From NCBI RefSeq assembly GCF_001956985.1, contig NZ_CP019082.1, positions 4,712,001 through 4,776,000 of the forward strand: a DNA stretch of 64,000 nucleotides, written 5' to 3'. Shown piece by piece: positions 7,027 to 15,509 of this stretch. The notes under the pieces are model-generated. The model made no database searches. It saw only the letters and a list, made by a program, of their open reading frames with translations, and was not told the DNA's origin. Each line of letters opens with the position of its first letter. Positions within the stretch are counted from its first letter, which is position 1. The position numbers and the translations under genes were made by a program. Origin of the DNA: Paludisphaera borealis (lineage in GTDB: Bacteria > Planctomycetota > Planctomycetia > Isosphaerales > Isosphaeraceae).

Positions 7027-8412
7027 TTACTGGGGGATGATGACGACGTAGACGGCGGTTTTCTTGGTCTGGATGGGGGCGTCGAGCGAGTCGGCGGCCC
7101 GGACCTCGGCGACGACGCGCTCGCCAGGGACGCCGGCCCCGATCAGGGCGTCGCGGACCGCATCGGCTTGTTTCTGGGCGGTGGCCAGGCGTTCCTTCTG
7201 GTCGTCGGCCCCGCCGGGCGACTCGCGGGCCTCGATTTTGAGTTTCGCCTTCGGATACGCCTTGGCGATCGTGGCGAGGTGTTCGGCCGAGTGAACCGAG
7301 TCGGGCGTGAGCTTGGAATTCTGGTCGAATGCGAGACCTTCGGCCTCAAAGGTCTGGGCCGTTTTCGCCGTCTCGTCCCGGAGCATCTTGACGGCGGCTT
7401 CAAGGTACGAGCCCTCGGGGACTTCGACGGTGGCGTCGCCGGGGAGGGCCAGGGAGATCCGTTGGGCGCCGGTCTCGACGACGCGTCGGCCGTCGGCCGT
7501 CGTCGCGGGCGACGTCACGTCGTCTCGCAACGCCGCCGGCGCGTCGGCGTGCACCGTCTTGTCGGGCGCGGGGGGCGCGCTTCGAGCAAGGTCGGCCGTA
7601 TTGATTGGTTTGTTCTCCGGCCTGGGAGGGTTGGCCTTCGGGAGGAAATAGTAGCCAGCCGCCACCGCCAAGATCCCCAGAGCCAGCGGGATCGCCCACC
7701 GCGTGGCTGAGGGGCCTCTGGAGACGGGCATGGTGCGGTGGATCGTCGTCGAGTGGACGGATGCGGGTGTTCCTTTCGCAAAGCCGGGAGAAGCGGCACC
7801 GGGGGAAGGGGAGGGAGTGCGCGTGGGATCGGTCCACGTGCCGAGATCGGCGAGGCTGCGCACGCCCAGCGTCTCCGCGAGCTTGCCGGGCGCGAGGGCG
7901 GCGATGGAGTCGCGCTGGGTCAGGAGGAAGTTGCGGAGGCTGTCGCCGGTAAGCCCGCGCGTGGCGGTCTCCTCGCGGATCATACCCATCAGCGTGGGGG
8001 CGAGAAGGCTCATCAGGGTGGCGGCCGTCGCCGGCTTGGCGCCGCTGTCGGTCGCGATGAGGTTCAGCACGGCGTCCAGCTTGTCGCCGAAGATCGACCG
8101 GAGCGCCGACCGTCCGTACTTCACGAGTGGGTCGAGTCCGACGACGTCGCCGAGACCCGCCAGATGATTCAACAGGCCCGAGAGCCCGCCGAACCGCGCC
8201 ATCTCTTCGGGCTCGCGGCTCACGAGATCGACTAGACGGTGAGCGTCCGTCGTCCCGGTCGCGGCCTTGAGCAGCCCGGCGAGGATCGTGGGAGCGCCTA
8301 GGCTCAGAACCTGTTCCACGCGATCGGGCTGCGCGTTGAGCATTACGCTCAACTGATGAATCGCCTCGCTGGTCCAGAAAACCTTCATCTTGCTGAGTAA
8401 ATCAACGGCCAT
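7027..8412 (-). CDS. DUF937 protein with central membrane helix and OmpA-like C-terminus
   Basis: A 461-residue protein. The ATG at 8412 has GGAGGA upstream. Residues 1 to about 190 form a helical DUF937-type domain (FGGLSGLLNHLAGLG, LMSLLAPTLMGMI). A Ser/Pro linker leads to one transmembrane helix near residues 236-256 (WAIPLALGILAVAAGYYFLP). The C-terminus (LTPDSVHSAEHLATIAKAYPKAKLKIEAR ... RLATAQKQADAVRDALIGAG) has the helix-strand pattern of an OmpA/MotB peptidoglycan-binding domain. The DUF937 part would face the cytoplasm and the OmpA-like part the periplasm. The usual GHTD/R signature is degenerate (ESPGGADDQKERL), so peptidoglycan binding is uncertain. Confidence 0.75.
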   Translation of the reverse strand: MAVDLLSKMKVFWTSEAIHQLSVMLNAQPDRVEQVLSLGAPTILAGLLKAATGTTDAHRLVDLVSREPEEMARFGGLSGLLNHLAGLGDVVGLDPLVKYGRSALRSIFGDKLDAVLNLIATDSGAKPATAATLMSLLAPTLMGMIREETATRGLTGDSLRNFLLTQRDSIAALAPGKLAETLGVRSLADLGTWTDPTRTPSPSPGAASPGFAKGTPASVHSTTIHRTMPVSRGPSATRWAIPLALGILAVAAGYYFLPKANPPRPENKPINTADLARSAPPAPDKTVHADAPAALRDDVTSPATTADGRRVVETGAQRISLALPGDATVEVPEGSYLEAAVKMLRDETAKTAQTFEAEGLAFDQNSKLTPDSVHSAEHLATIAKAYPKAKLKIEARESPGGADDQKERLATAQKQADAVRDALIGAGVPGERVVAEVRAADSLDAPIQTKKTAVYVVIIPQ

Positions 8413-9030
8413 GGTGCGTCCTCCACCCAACCGGCGACATTCGCGAATGCTCGCTCGCTTGGTGTTGCGAAACCGGGTGACTCTCCGACGTCCCGAGACG
8501 TCGGACCTCGCCGACTTCTCCTCCCCACTGCCAGCAACCGCCGTGCCGCCGAAGCCCGCTCGGACCGATCCCGATACCGGTTCCCTTATTTAATAGCCTT
8601 GAAAAGTGCGTGACGTCTTGTGTGATTTGTGATGAATGTTATGCAATTGTTGTCGACGTGCTCTGGAAGTAACTCGTGGGACCGACCGCGGGACGATCGG
8701 GAGAGTGAATTACAAACCATCATGACGCCGTCGGGACACCCGGCCTCATGAAAATGCGAGGGAGGTCCGGGTCCGGATACGAGCCCGATGCGCCAGCGAG
8801 TGAATTTCTGGTCGGCCGCTCGAATCGATTCACTCGCTGGCGGAAAAAGCGTCGAGTCATCGGGGACGAAAGTGAAAGCCGGATTCTGGGATTCTTACGA
8901 TTCCCTCGGCGGTTTGTTAGGTTAAGAGACGAGGTCGGCGAGCGAGGTCCGTACGTATACGTACCGCGCGCGAGGGAGCCTCGTCGTTCCGCCTCTACGG
9001 ACAAGCCGAAGCCTTTGGGGTCGAATCGCG
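8413..9030 (+). other. Divergent intergenic region holding palindrome copy 1
   Basis: These 618 bases separate two divergent genes and should hold both promoters. The stretch 8584-8660 is AT-rich for this genome. The first palindromic repeat copy lies at 8749-8842. No open reading frame here has a credible start or family. Confidence 0.6.
8749..8842 (+). repeat. Palindromic repeat copy 1 (degenerate outer stem)
   Basis: A perfect 15-base inverted repeat (CGCCAGCGAGTGAAT at 8791-8805, complement at 8828-8842) encloses a 22-base loop containing CGGCCG. The left outer part, ACGAGCCCGATG, resembles the other copies, but the right outer arm is lost. A TGAAAAT box lies at 8749-8755, 36 bases before the core stem, as in copies 2 and 4. 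Confidence 0.8.
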
Positions 9031-10008
9031 ATGCGGGATCCGATTTCTCGATATGTCGGGCGGTTGAGTCTGATCCTCGTTCTGCCGATCCTGGTCGGCG
9101 CGGGGAAGGAGGAGCCCAGGACGGTGCGATTGCTGACCGTGGGCAACAGTTTCTCGGGGAACGCCACGCACTATCTGTCCGACGTCGTCACGGCGGCGGG
9201 CGACGTCCTTGTGCACCATCAGGCGGCGATCCCGGGCGGAACTCTCGAACAGCACTGGGAGAAATTCCAGCGTCATGAAGCCGATCCGAACGATCCGCGC
9301 GGCCTCTATTCCACCAAGATGAGCCTGAAGCAAGAGCTGGCCGCCGAGCCGTGGGACTACGTCACGATCCAGCAGGCGAGCATCAAGAGCCACGACGTCT
9401 CGACCTACCGGCCGTTCGCCCGCCGGCTTGTCGACTTGATCCGGGTCCAATCGCCCCGCGCGAAGGTGCTGGTCCACGAGACGTGGGCCTACCGTCGCGA
9501 CGATCCCCGGTTCGCCGTCAAGTCGCCCGGCCCCGGCGAGCCGGCCGACCAGGAGGCGATGTATCGGGGCCTCTCCCACGCCTACCGGACGATCGCCGGC
9601 GAGCTGGGCGCGGCGATCATCCCGGTCGGCGACGCCTTCCACCTGGCCGACGCCGATCCCGAATGGGGCTATCGGCCCGATCCGAAATTCGACTTCGCGA
9701 AGGCGACGTTCCCCGCGCTGCCCAAGCAGACGCACTCGCTGCACTTAGGCTGGAAGTGGTCGAAACGAGGCGGCGGTCGGTACGCGCTGGACATCGACGG
9801 CCACCACGCGAACGTCGCCGGCGAGTACCTCGGCGGCTGTGTGTTCTACGAGGTGCTTTACGGAAAGTCGGTCGTGGGCAATGCGTTCCGCCCCCGAGGA
9901 ATCAATGCTGACTACGCCCGCTTCCTTCAGGAAACGGCCCATCGAGCCGTCGCCGGATCGCGGGTGATCGGTGCCCGGACGAAAACGCTGGCCGAGGCGA
10001 CGCGCTGA
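9031..10008 (+). CDS. DUF4886-type SGNH-like hydrolase, secreted
   Basis: A 325-residue protein with a hydrophobic leader (RLSLILVLPILVGAGK). The block VRLLTVGNSFSGNATHYL carries the GNS nucleophile motif of SGNH/GDSL esterases, and near the C-terminus DGHHANVAGEYLGG supplies the Asp-x-x-His pair. This arrangement matches the DUF4886 family, which is related to carbohydrate esterases. It would act outside the cytoplasm on an ester or acetyl group of a polysaccharide, consistent with the sulfatases next to it. The start is ATG at 9031. Confidence 0.8.
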   Translation: MRDPISRYVGRLSLILVLPILVGAGKEEPRTVRLLTVGNSFSGNATHYLSDVVTAAGDVLVHHQAAIPGGTLEQHWEKFQRHEADPNDPRGLYSTKMSLKQELAAEPWDYVTIQQASIKSHDVSTYRPFARRLVDLIRVQSPRAKVLVHETWAYRRDDPRFAVKSPGPGEPADQEAMYRGLSHAYRTIAGELGAAIIPVGDAFHLADADPEWGYRPDPKFDFAKATFPALPKQTHSLHLGWKWSKRGGGRYALDIDGHHANVAGEYLGGCVFYEVLYGKSVVGNAFRPRGINADYARFLQETAHRAVAGSRVIGARTKTLAEATR

Positions 10009-10051
10009 ATTTGGCCTGCGCCGCCTCGGCCGGGAGGATCTTGAGGATGGA

Positions 10052-11449
10052 TTACTCGCCGGCTCGCGCGGCGGTTTTCGCCGCCGCGCCCGGGCGGCCG
10101 GTGGGGTTGATGTCGGGATGGTTCGAGGTCGGCAGCCATTTGGCCAGCTCGACCTTTTTCGAGGCGTACTTGGGGTCGTTGGCGAGGTTGACCCATTCGT
10201 ACGGGTCGGCTTTCTCGTCGTAGAGTTCCTCGTCGCCGTTCTCATAACGGATGTAGCGCCAGTCCTCGGAGCGGACGGCGTGGTTCTTGAACCGGTGGGT
10301 GGTCACGGCGGGCTGATCCCACGGGGCTTTCGGGTCGACGAGCAGCGACCGGATGCTCTTGCCCTCGACGTGCTTGGGCGTGGGGACGCCGCAGAGGTCG
10401 GTGAGCGTCGGGAAGATGGTCATGAAGTCGACGGTCCGCTCGCAGACCGTCCCCGGCTTGGTCACGCCGGGGGCGACCCAGATCAAGGGGGCGCGGGTGG
10501 CCTCTTCCCAGAGGGCGAACTTGCGCCAGTGGCTCTTCTCGCCGAGGTGCCAGCCGTGGTCGCCCCAGAAGACGATCACGGTGTCGTCGCGGTAGGCCGA
10601 GCGGTCGAGGCCGTCGAGCAGGCGGCCGATCATGGCGTCGCAATACGAGATCGCCGCGAGGTAGCCCTGGACGGCCTCCTTCCAGCGCCCGGATTCGAGC
10701 ATCGCCTTGTGGTCGCCCTCGGGCTTCGCCATCTGCACGCCGGCCGGGGGGACGTCGTTAAGGTCGTCGGGGCGGTGCGGCGGCAGCTCGATCGATTCGA
10801 GCGGGTGCTGGTCGTAATACTTGCGGGGGACGTTCCACGGCATGTGCGGCTTGTGCAGGCCGACCGTCAGCAGGAACGGCTTGTCGTGCTTCTGGCCGAG
10901 CTGGTCGATCGCGTAGTCGACGATCTTCCACTCGCGAAGGTCTTCGTCCTTGCAGTCGAGCGGCGCGAACTTGATGCCGCCGACTCCGGTGTCGCCGGTC
11001 GGCTTGGGGTCCTGGCCGGCGGTCGGCAAGTATTCGTTCCACTCGGTCCGGCGGCCGTAGCTCTCGTGGTAGATCTTGCCCGCGCCGTGGATGGTGTAGC
11101 CCGCTTTGCGGAAGGCGGTCGGCAGGGTGAGTTCGGGCGCGATCGCCGTCCGCCAGTCGTCGTCGTTCTCGTAGACGCCCGAGGTCGACGGCCGCAGGCC
11201 GGACATCAGCGCGGCTCGCGACGGATTGCAGACCGGCGCGGCGCAGTAGCTCCGGGTGAACCGGACGCCTCGGGCGGCGAGGCGGTCGATGTTGGGCGTG
11301 GCCGTCTGGCGGTTGCCGCCGAGGTAGCCGACCCAGTCGTTGAGGTCGTCGACGGCGATGAACAGCACGTTCGGCCGGTCGTCGGCCCGCGCTTCGGCGG
11401 CCGTCGCGAGCGCGAGGCCCGCGACGAACGCCCAGTTGAAAGACTTCAT
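10052..11449 (-). CDS. Sulfatase, iduronate-2-sulfatase-like
   Basis: A 465-residue exported type I sulfatase. The ATG at 11449 has GGAGC upstream and a signal peptide (WAFVAGLALATAAEARA). The metal site begins VLFIAVDDLNDW, and the modification motif is C74-N-P-S-R, where the Cys becomes formylglycine. Later conserved blocks are GAGKIYHESYG, LTVGLHKPHMPWNVP and FWGDHGWHLGEKSHWRKF, characteristic of the iduronate-2-sulfatase group. It would remove sulfate from sulfated glycans taken up or met outside the cell. It follows a second sulfatase gene by 34 bases in the same direction, so the pair forms an operon. Confidence 0.9.
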   Translation of the reverse strand: MKSFNWAFVAGLALATAAEARADDRPNVLFIAVDDLNDWVGYLGGNRQTATPNIDRLAARGVRFTRSYCAAPVCNPSRAALMSGLRPSTSGVYENDDDWRTAIAPELTLPTAFRKAGYTIHGAGKIYHESYGRRTEWNEYLPTAGQDPKPTGDTGVGGIKFAPLDCKDEDLREWKIVDYAIDQLGQKHDKPFLLTVGLHKPHMPWNVPRKYYDQHPLESIELPPHRPDDLNDVPPAGVQMAKPEGDHKAMLESGRWKEAVQGYLAAISYCDAMIGRLLDGLDRSAYRDDTVIVFWGDHGWHLGEKSHWRKFALWEEATRAPLIWVAPGVTKPGTVCERTVDFMTIFPTLTDLCGVPTPKHVEGKSIRSLLVDPKAPWDQPAVTTHRFKNHAVRSEDWRYIRYENGDEELYDEKADPYEWVNLANDPKYASKKVELAKWLPTSNHPDINPTGRPGAAAKTAARAGE

Positions 11450-11483
11450 CAAGATTCGCTCCGTTGGATAATCGGGCTTTGAG

Positions 11484-12881
11484 TCAGTTCTTGGCCTGGG
11501 CCGCCGGGCCGCCTTGCCCCCACAGCGGGGTGGCGAGCTGGCGGCTCCAGTCTTCCCAGGAGGCGAGCAGCTCCTTGGCCTTGTCGGGATAGTCGGCGCT
11601 GCGGTCGCGGGTCTCGCCCTGGTCTTCGGCGAGGTTGTAGAGGCGGAAGGGGGTCGCGTGGGCGGTGCGGGGGTTGGACGTCGCGCCGGGGGTGTCGAGC
11701 GTCGCGTCGTACCGCACGAGTTTCCAGTCGCCGCGACGGATCGCCGCCTGGTCGCCAAGCCGCCAAAAGAGCGTGTCGTGCGGCGCCTTCGTCTCGGCTC
11801 CGGTCAGGTACGGCAGGAGGTTGACGCCGTCGAGGTTCCAGTCGGGCTGGGGGGGGACGCCCGCGGCGGCCAGCGCGGTCGGCAGCACGTCGAGCTGGAT
11901 CACCGGCTGATCGTAGACCTTGCCGGCCGGCAGCTTGCCCTTCCAGCTCGCGACGAACGGGACGTGGATTCCGCCTTCGAGCGTCGTCCGCTTCGAGCCC
12001 CGGAACGGGGCGTTGCTTGAGCCGTTGATCGTCGTGCCCAGCATGGTCGGGCCGCCGTTGTCGCTGAAGAAGACGATCAGCGTGTTCTCTTCAAGGCCCG
12101 ACGCCCGAAGCTTGTCGAGCACCGCGCCGACCGCGTCGTCGAGGGCTGAGAGCATGGCCGCGTAGGTCCGCCGGGTCGGGTCGGCGATGCTCGCGAACCG
12201 GGCGACTCGCTCGCTGGTCGCGTCCATCGGCGTATGCACGGCGTTGAAGGCGAGTTCGAGGAAGAACGGCGCTTCCTTGTGGCGGTCGATGAACGACACC
12301 GCCTCGCGGGCGAAGGCGTCGGTCAGGTACGTCGGCTCCTCGATGAGCTTGGTCCCGCGATAAATGTCGGTGCTCTTACCGGCGAAATACGTGTGGGCGC
12401 CGCCGAGGAACCCGAAGAACTCGTCGAAACCCCGCTTCTGCGGGTGGAACTGCGGAGCCCCGCCGAGATGCCACTTGCCGACCAGGCCCGTCACGTAGCC
12501 GGCGGCTTTGAGCCGGTCGGCGATCGTCGTCTGCGACGTCGGCAAACCGAACGGAACCCCGCCGGCCGCGCCCGGCCCGCCGCCGTTGAACTCGTGCCCG
12601 AACCGCTGCTGATAACGACCCGTCAACAGCCCCGCGCGGGTCGGACTGCAATACGGGCCGGAAACATAGCCGTTCGTGAACTTCACCCCGCTCGCCGCCA
12701 ACGCGTCAAGGTGCGGCGTCGGAATGTCGCGGGCCCCCTGGAAACCCAGGTCGGCGTGCCCCAGGTCGTCAGCCACCAAAAGTACGATGTTCGGCTTCCC
12801 GGCCTCGGAAGCCGAACCCACTCCCGAACTTGCGACGATCACCATCGCGGCCAGCATCACGGCGGACAAATCACGGCGCAC
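11484..12881 (-). CDS. Sulfatase, arylsulfatase A / GalNAc-6-sulfatase-like
   Basis: About 465 residues. The GTG at 12881 is preferred because GGAGGG precedes it by 7 bases; an ATG at 12896 overlaps that ribosome site. A signal peptide (AVMLAAMVIVASSGVGSAS) precedes the catalytic domain, which opens with NIVLLVADDLGHADLG. The formylglycine motif is C78-S-P-T-R. VGKWHLGG, FFLELAFNAVHTPMD and VFFSDNGGP mark a type I sulfatase. First gene of the two-sulfatase operon. The exact glycan substrate cannot be read from the sequence. Confidence 0.88.
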   Translation of the reverse strand: MRRDLSAVMLAAMVIVASSGVGSASEAGKPNIVLLVADDLGHADLGFQGARDIPTPHLDALAASGVKFTNGYVSGPYCSPTRAGLLTGRYQQRFGHEFNGGGPGAAGGVPFGLPTSQTTIADRLKAAGYVTGLVGKWHLGGAPQFHPQKRGFDEFFGFLGGAHTYFAGKSTDIYRGTKLIEEPTYLTDAFAREAVSFIDRHKEAPFFLELAFNAVHTPMDATSERVARFASIADPTRRTYAAMLSALDDAVGAVLDKLRASGLEENTLIVFFSDNGGPTMLGTTINGSSNAPFRGSKRTTLEGGIHVPFVASWKGKLPAGKVYDQPVIQLDVLPTALAAAGVPPQPDWNLDGVNLLPYLTGAETKAPHDTLFWRLGDQAAIRRGDWKLVRYDATLDTPGATSNPRTAHATPFRLYNLAEDQGETRDRSADYPDKAKELLASWEDWSRQLATPLWGQGGPAAQAKN

Positions 12882-13120
12882 GGCACGTCCCTCCATTCAA
12901 GGTCTAGCAGAACAAGAATCGCCTCTCCGCCGATCGTCGCCGGTCAGCGGCAAGGAGCCAACCTTACCGATATCATTCTACTTTGGTCAAGATAGTCTAG
13001 ATTGATGTTGACAAAGTCGATAGACAATGCGAGGTTTGTGGGCGTGGCCTGTCGGATACGGCGGGCGGTAAGGATTTGGGAGTAATGGCGAAGGCGCCGT
13101 CTGATTTGGGGAGAGTTGTG

Positions 13121-14065
13121 ATGGGAATCAGGAAAAAGACCCTTGCCGGATCGTTGCGGATCGGGCGGGCGGGATTCACGTTGATCGAGTTGTTGGTGGT
13201 GATCGCGATCATCGCCGTGTTGATCGCGCTGTTGTTGCCGGCGGTGCAGTCGGCGCGTGAGGCGGCGCGGCGGATTCAGTGCACGAACAATCTGAAGCAG
13301 CTTGGCCTGGCGCTGCACAATTATCACGACGTCCACGGGCGGTTCGCGCCGGGGTCGATCCAGGTGACGGTCAATAACATCGCGTATCGCCAGCCGTTCA
13401 TCACGTCGCTCATGCCGTTCCTGGAGCAGGGCAATCTGACCAACAGCTTCAACTTCACCCTCTCGTTCCAGGCCGACGGCAACCAGACGACCCGCGCGGC
13501 GCGGGTGAACGCCTTCGACTGCCCTTCGGATCAGCAGGTCGTGTTCGTGAACAACGGCGGCAACGTGACCGACGTCAAGGGGAGCTATGGCGTCAATTGG
13601 GGGCAGAACACGTACAGCGACCAGGTGTCGCCGGCGCCGTTCTTTCTCAACTACGGCGCGTCGTTCGCCGAGATCGTCGACGGCACGAGCAACACCTATT
13701 TGATGTCCGAGTTGATCCAGTTGCCGCACCCGCCGGGCCAGGACGTTTCGGTCATCGACCGTCGCGGCCGGGTCTGGAGCGATCAGCCGTCATCGCACCA
13801 GATCACGTCCCGAAACGCGCCCAACACCCAGGTGCCCGACTATGGCGCGTGCTGGAACGGGACCGATCCCAAGGCCCCCTGCCAGCGCAACACCAACGAC
13901 GGCCCCAACCACTACCTGTCGGCGCGCGGCAAGCACCCCGGCGGCGTCAACACGCTGATCGGCGACGGCTCGGTCCGGTTCATCAAGGATTCGATCTCCC
14001 TGCCGACCTGGCGCGCGATCAGCAGCCGGGCCGGCGGCGAGGTCATCAGCGCGGACTCCCTCTAA
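13121..14065 (+). CDS. DUF1559 pseudopilin-like protein
   Basis: About 314 residues from the ATG at 13121, where GGGGAGAG stands close upstream; an in-frame ATG at 13085 would lengthen the leader. It has the prepilin-type signal [20 protein letters not shown] followed by [20 protein letters not shown], the universal start of planctomycete DUF1559 proteins. The C-terminal half holds the family motifs [12 protein letters not shown] and [18 protein letters not shown]. Such proteins are thought to be exported pseudopilins, with no proven job. A small lipoprotein gene starts 2 bases after its stop, forming a pair seen three times in this window. Confidence 0.92.
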   Translation: MGIRKKTLAGSLRIGRAGFTLIELLVVIAIIAVLIALLLPAVQSAREAARRIQCTNNLKQLGLALHNYHDVHGRFAPGSIQVTVNNIAYRQPFITSLMPFLEQGNLTNSFNFTLSFQADGNQTTRAARVNAFDCPSDQQVVFVNNGGNVTDVKGSYGVNWGQNTYSDQVSPAPFFLNYGASFAEIVDGTSNTYLMSELIQLPHPPGQDVSVIDRRGRVWSDQPSSHQITSRNAPNTQVPDYGACWNGTDPKAPCQRNTNDGPNHYLSARGKHPGGVNTLIGDGSVRFIKDSISLPTWRAISSRAGGEVISADSL

Positions 14066-14067
14066 GG

Positions 14068-14559
14068 ATGACGACCATGCAAACCGATCGCCTCCTTGCA
14101 CGCCGACGCCGGGGCTTCGTCCTCGGTGCCGGCCTCGCTCTCGCGACCTCGATCGCCGCCGCGGGTTGCAGCGACGAAAGCCCGGTCCGGCAGGCGGTCT
14201 CCGGGACCGTCGCGCTTGACGGCAAGCCGCTGGCGGCGGGCTCGATCACGTTCGTCCCGGTGGAAGGCGTGACCGCCGCGACCGCCGAGGTCGTCGACGG
14301 CGCCTTCCAGACCGGCCGATCGACGGGGCCGGCGCCCGGCCGCTACCAGGTCGAGATCGTCGCCGTTCAGTCGACCGGCAAAACGATCCCCCACCCCGAC
14401 TTCCCCGAGACGACGATCGAGGAGGTTCGCAACCTCGTCCCGCCTCGCTACAACGTCAAAACCGAGCTGAAGGCCGAGGTCAAGCCCGATGCCAACGAGC
14501 CGTTCACCTTCAACCTCTCCAGCCAGACGGCGACCTCGCCACGTACCCGCCGACGGTGA
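14068..14559 (+). CDS. Small lipoprotein with regulatory-like beta-sandwich, partner of DUF1559
   Basis: A 163-residue protein starting at ATG 14068, just 2 bases after the DUF1559 stop. A Tat/Sec-like basic leader (ARRRRGFVLGAGLALATS) ends in the lipobox AAGC near residue 33. The mature part (VSGTVALDGKPLAAGSITFVP, GRYQVEIVAV) resembles a transthyretin- or carboxypeptidase-regulatory-like beta-sandwich. The same protein type accompanies the DUF1559 genes at 46859 and 62651. It probably works with its pseudopilin partner at the cell envelope; this is inference from repeated pairing. Confidence 0.85.
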   Translation: MTTMQTDRLLARRRRGFVLGAGLALATSIAAAGCSDESPVRQAVSGTVALDGKPLAAGSITFVPVEGVTAATAEVVDGAFQTGRSTGPAPGRYQVEIVAVQSTGKTIPHPDFPETTIEEVRNLVPPRYNVKTELKAEVKPDANEPFTFNLSSQTATSPRTRRR

Positions 14560-14568
14560 CGTTGAGGT

Positions 14569-15006
14569 TCACGCGAGGGTCGCGGCCAGGGCGTCGAGGA
14601 GCTTACCCCAGCCGACTCTGGACCGCTCCTTGTACTCGGCCATCTCCGCGCTGAATTCCTGGGTCAGCGTCAGCTCGCAGCCGGCGGGAAGCGGGACGAT
14701 GTCGACGCTCACCCGACTGGGGTGATCCGGGAGCTTGTCGACCCAGAAGTCGAAGACGAGCCGGCGCGGGCGGTCGATCTCCAGGTACGCGCCGGTGTGG
14801 GCGACGTCTTCGCCGTCACGCCGGTCGACGATGACGAACGACCCGCCGACGCGCGGATCGACCTCTACCCGCACGACTTCCCCCGTCTTCGTCGCAAACA
14901 GCCAAAGGCCCACCGTCGCCGGGTCGAGCCAGGCGTCGAAGACCCGCTCGGGCGAGGCGTCGAAGCGGCGGACGACGGTCACGGCGATCTGCGGTTCCCT
15001 GCTCAT
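14569..15006 (-). CDS. SRPBCC / AHSA1-like domain protein
   Basis: A 145-residue protein of the SRPBCC (START-like) fold: IAVTVVRRFDASPERVFDAWLDP at the start, GGSFVIVDRRDGE and TGAYLEIDRPRRLVFDFWV in the middle, and a closing GWGKLLDALAATL helix. The fold forms a hydrophobic cavity for a ligand that is unknown here. It lies 4 bases after the ArsR-type regulator in the same operon, a very common gene pair, and is presumably under that regulator's control. Confidence 0.88.
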   Translation of the reverse strand: MSREPQIAVTVVRRFDASPERVFDAWLDPATVGLWLFATKTGEVVRVEVDPRVGGSFVIVDRRDGEDVAHTGAYLEIDRPRRLVFDFWVDKLPDHPSRVSVDIVPLPAGCELTLTQEFSAEMAEYKERSRVGWGKLLDALAATLA

Positions 15007-15010
15007 CGGG

Positions 15011-15376
15011 TTATCCTTCCTCGGACGATCCGCCGGCCGTCGCCCGATCCTCGGCCCTCAACACCGCGTCGAGGGCGTCGAGCCGGGCGGTCCAGGCCGC
15101 GCGCTGAGCGTTGATCCAGGCGGCGGCCTCGTCGAGCGAACTGGGATCGAGCGACAACACGTGCTCACGCCCCGCCCGCCGCCGATGCACCAGCCCCGCC
15201 CGTTCCAAAATCTGAATGTGCTTCGACACCGCGTTGAGCGACATCGCGAACGGCCGCGCCAGCTCGGTGACCCGCGCCTCGCCCTCCGACAGCCGACGCA
15301 AAATCGCCCGCCTCGTCGGATCGGCCAGAGCCGACAACGTCTGATCCAGCTCGGTCGGATTGCTCTCAGTGATCAT
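15011..15376 (-). CDS. ArsR-family transcriptional regulator
   Basis: A 121-residue winged-helix repressor. The helix-turn-helix is seen in DPTRRAILRRLSEGEARVTE followed by LNAVSKHIQILERAGLV, and the wing in HRRRAGREHVLSLDP. No metal-binding ELCVCDL-type cysteines occur, so this is not a metal sensor; it belongs to the branch linked to SRPBCC genes. It probably represses its own operon through the inverted repeat just upstream of its start at 15380-15395. Confidence 0.9.
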   Translation of the reverse strand: MITESNPTELDQTLSALADPTRRAILRRLSEGEARVTELARPFAMSLNAVSKHIQILERAGLVHRRRAGREHVLSLDPSSLDEAAAWINAQRAAWTARLDALDAVLRAEDRATAGGSSEEG

Positions 15377-15379
15377 TGC

Positions 15380-15395
15380 TCAACCTTTTGGTTGA
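15380..15395. promoter_or_regulatory. Probable operator for the ArsR-type regulator
   Basis: TCAACC and GGTTGA form a 6-base inverted repeat with a 4-base centre (TTTT), immediately before the regulator start at 15376. On the minus strand the site includes AAAAGG, which is also the only candidate ribosome site. A bound repressor would therefore cover the start of the message. Confidence 0.55.
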
Positions 15396-15509
15396 ATGTA
15401 GGGGCCGTCGGCGTGGCAGTCAAGGCGTCGGTTTCACGAATTGTTTAAACTGGAGTCGGAGATGGGGCTGTCGGGTTTTCGTGCCGAATTAAGATATGAG
15501 AGAAACGCG

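Noticed and set aside
13597-14559. A 320-codon frame covering the end of the DUF1559 gene
   Set aside because: Only the part from ATG 14068 is a gene (lipoprotein); the earlier part is a shadow of DUF1559 in another frame.
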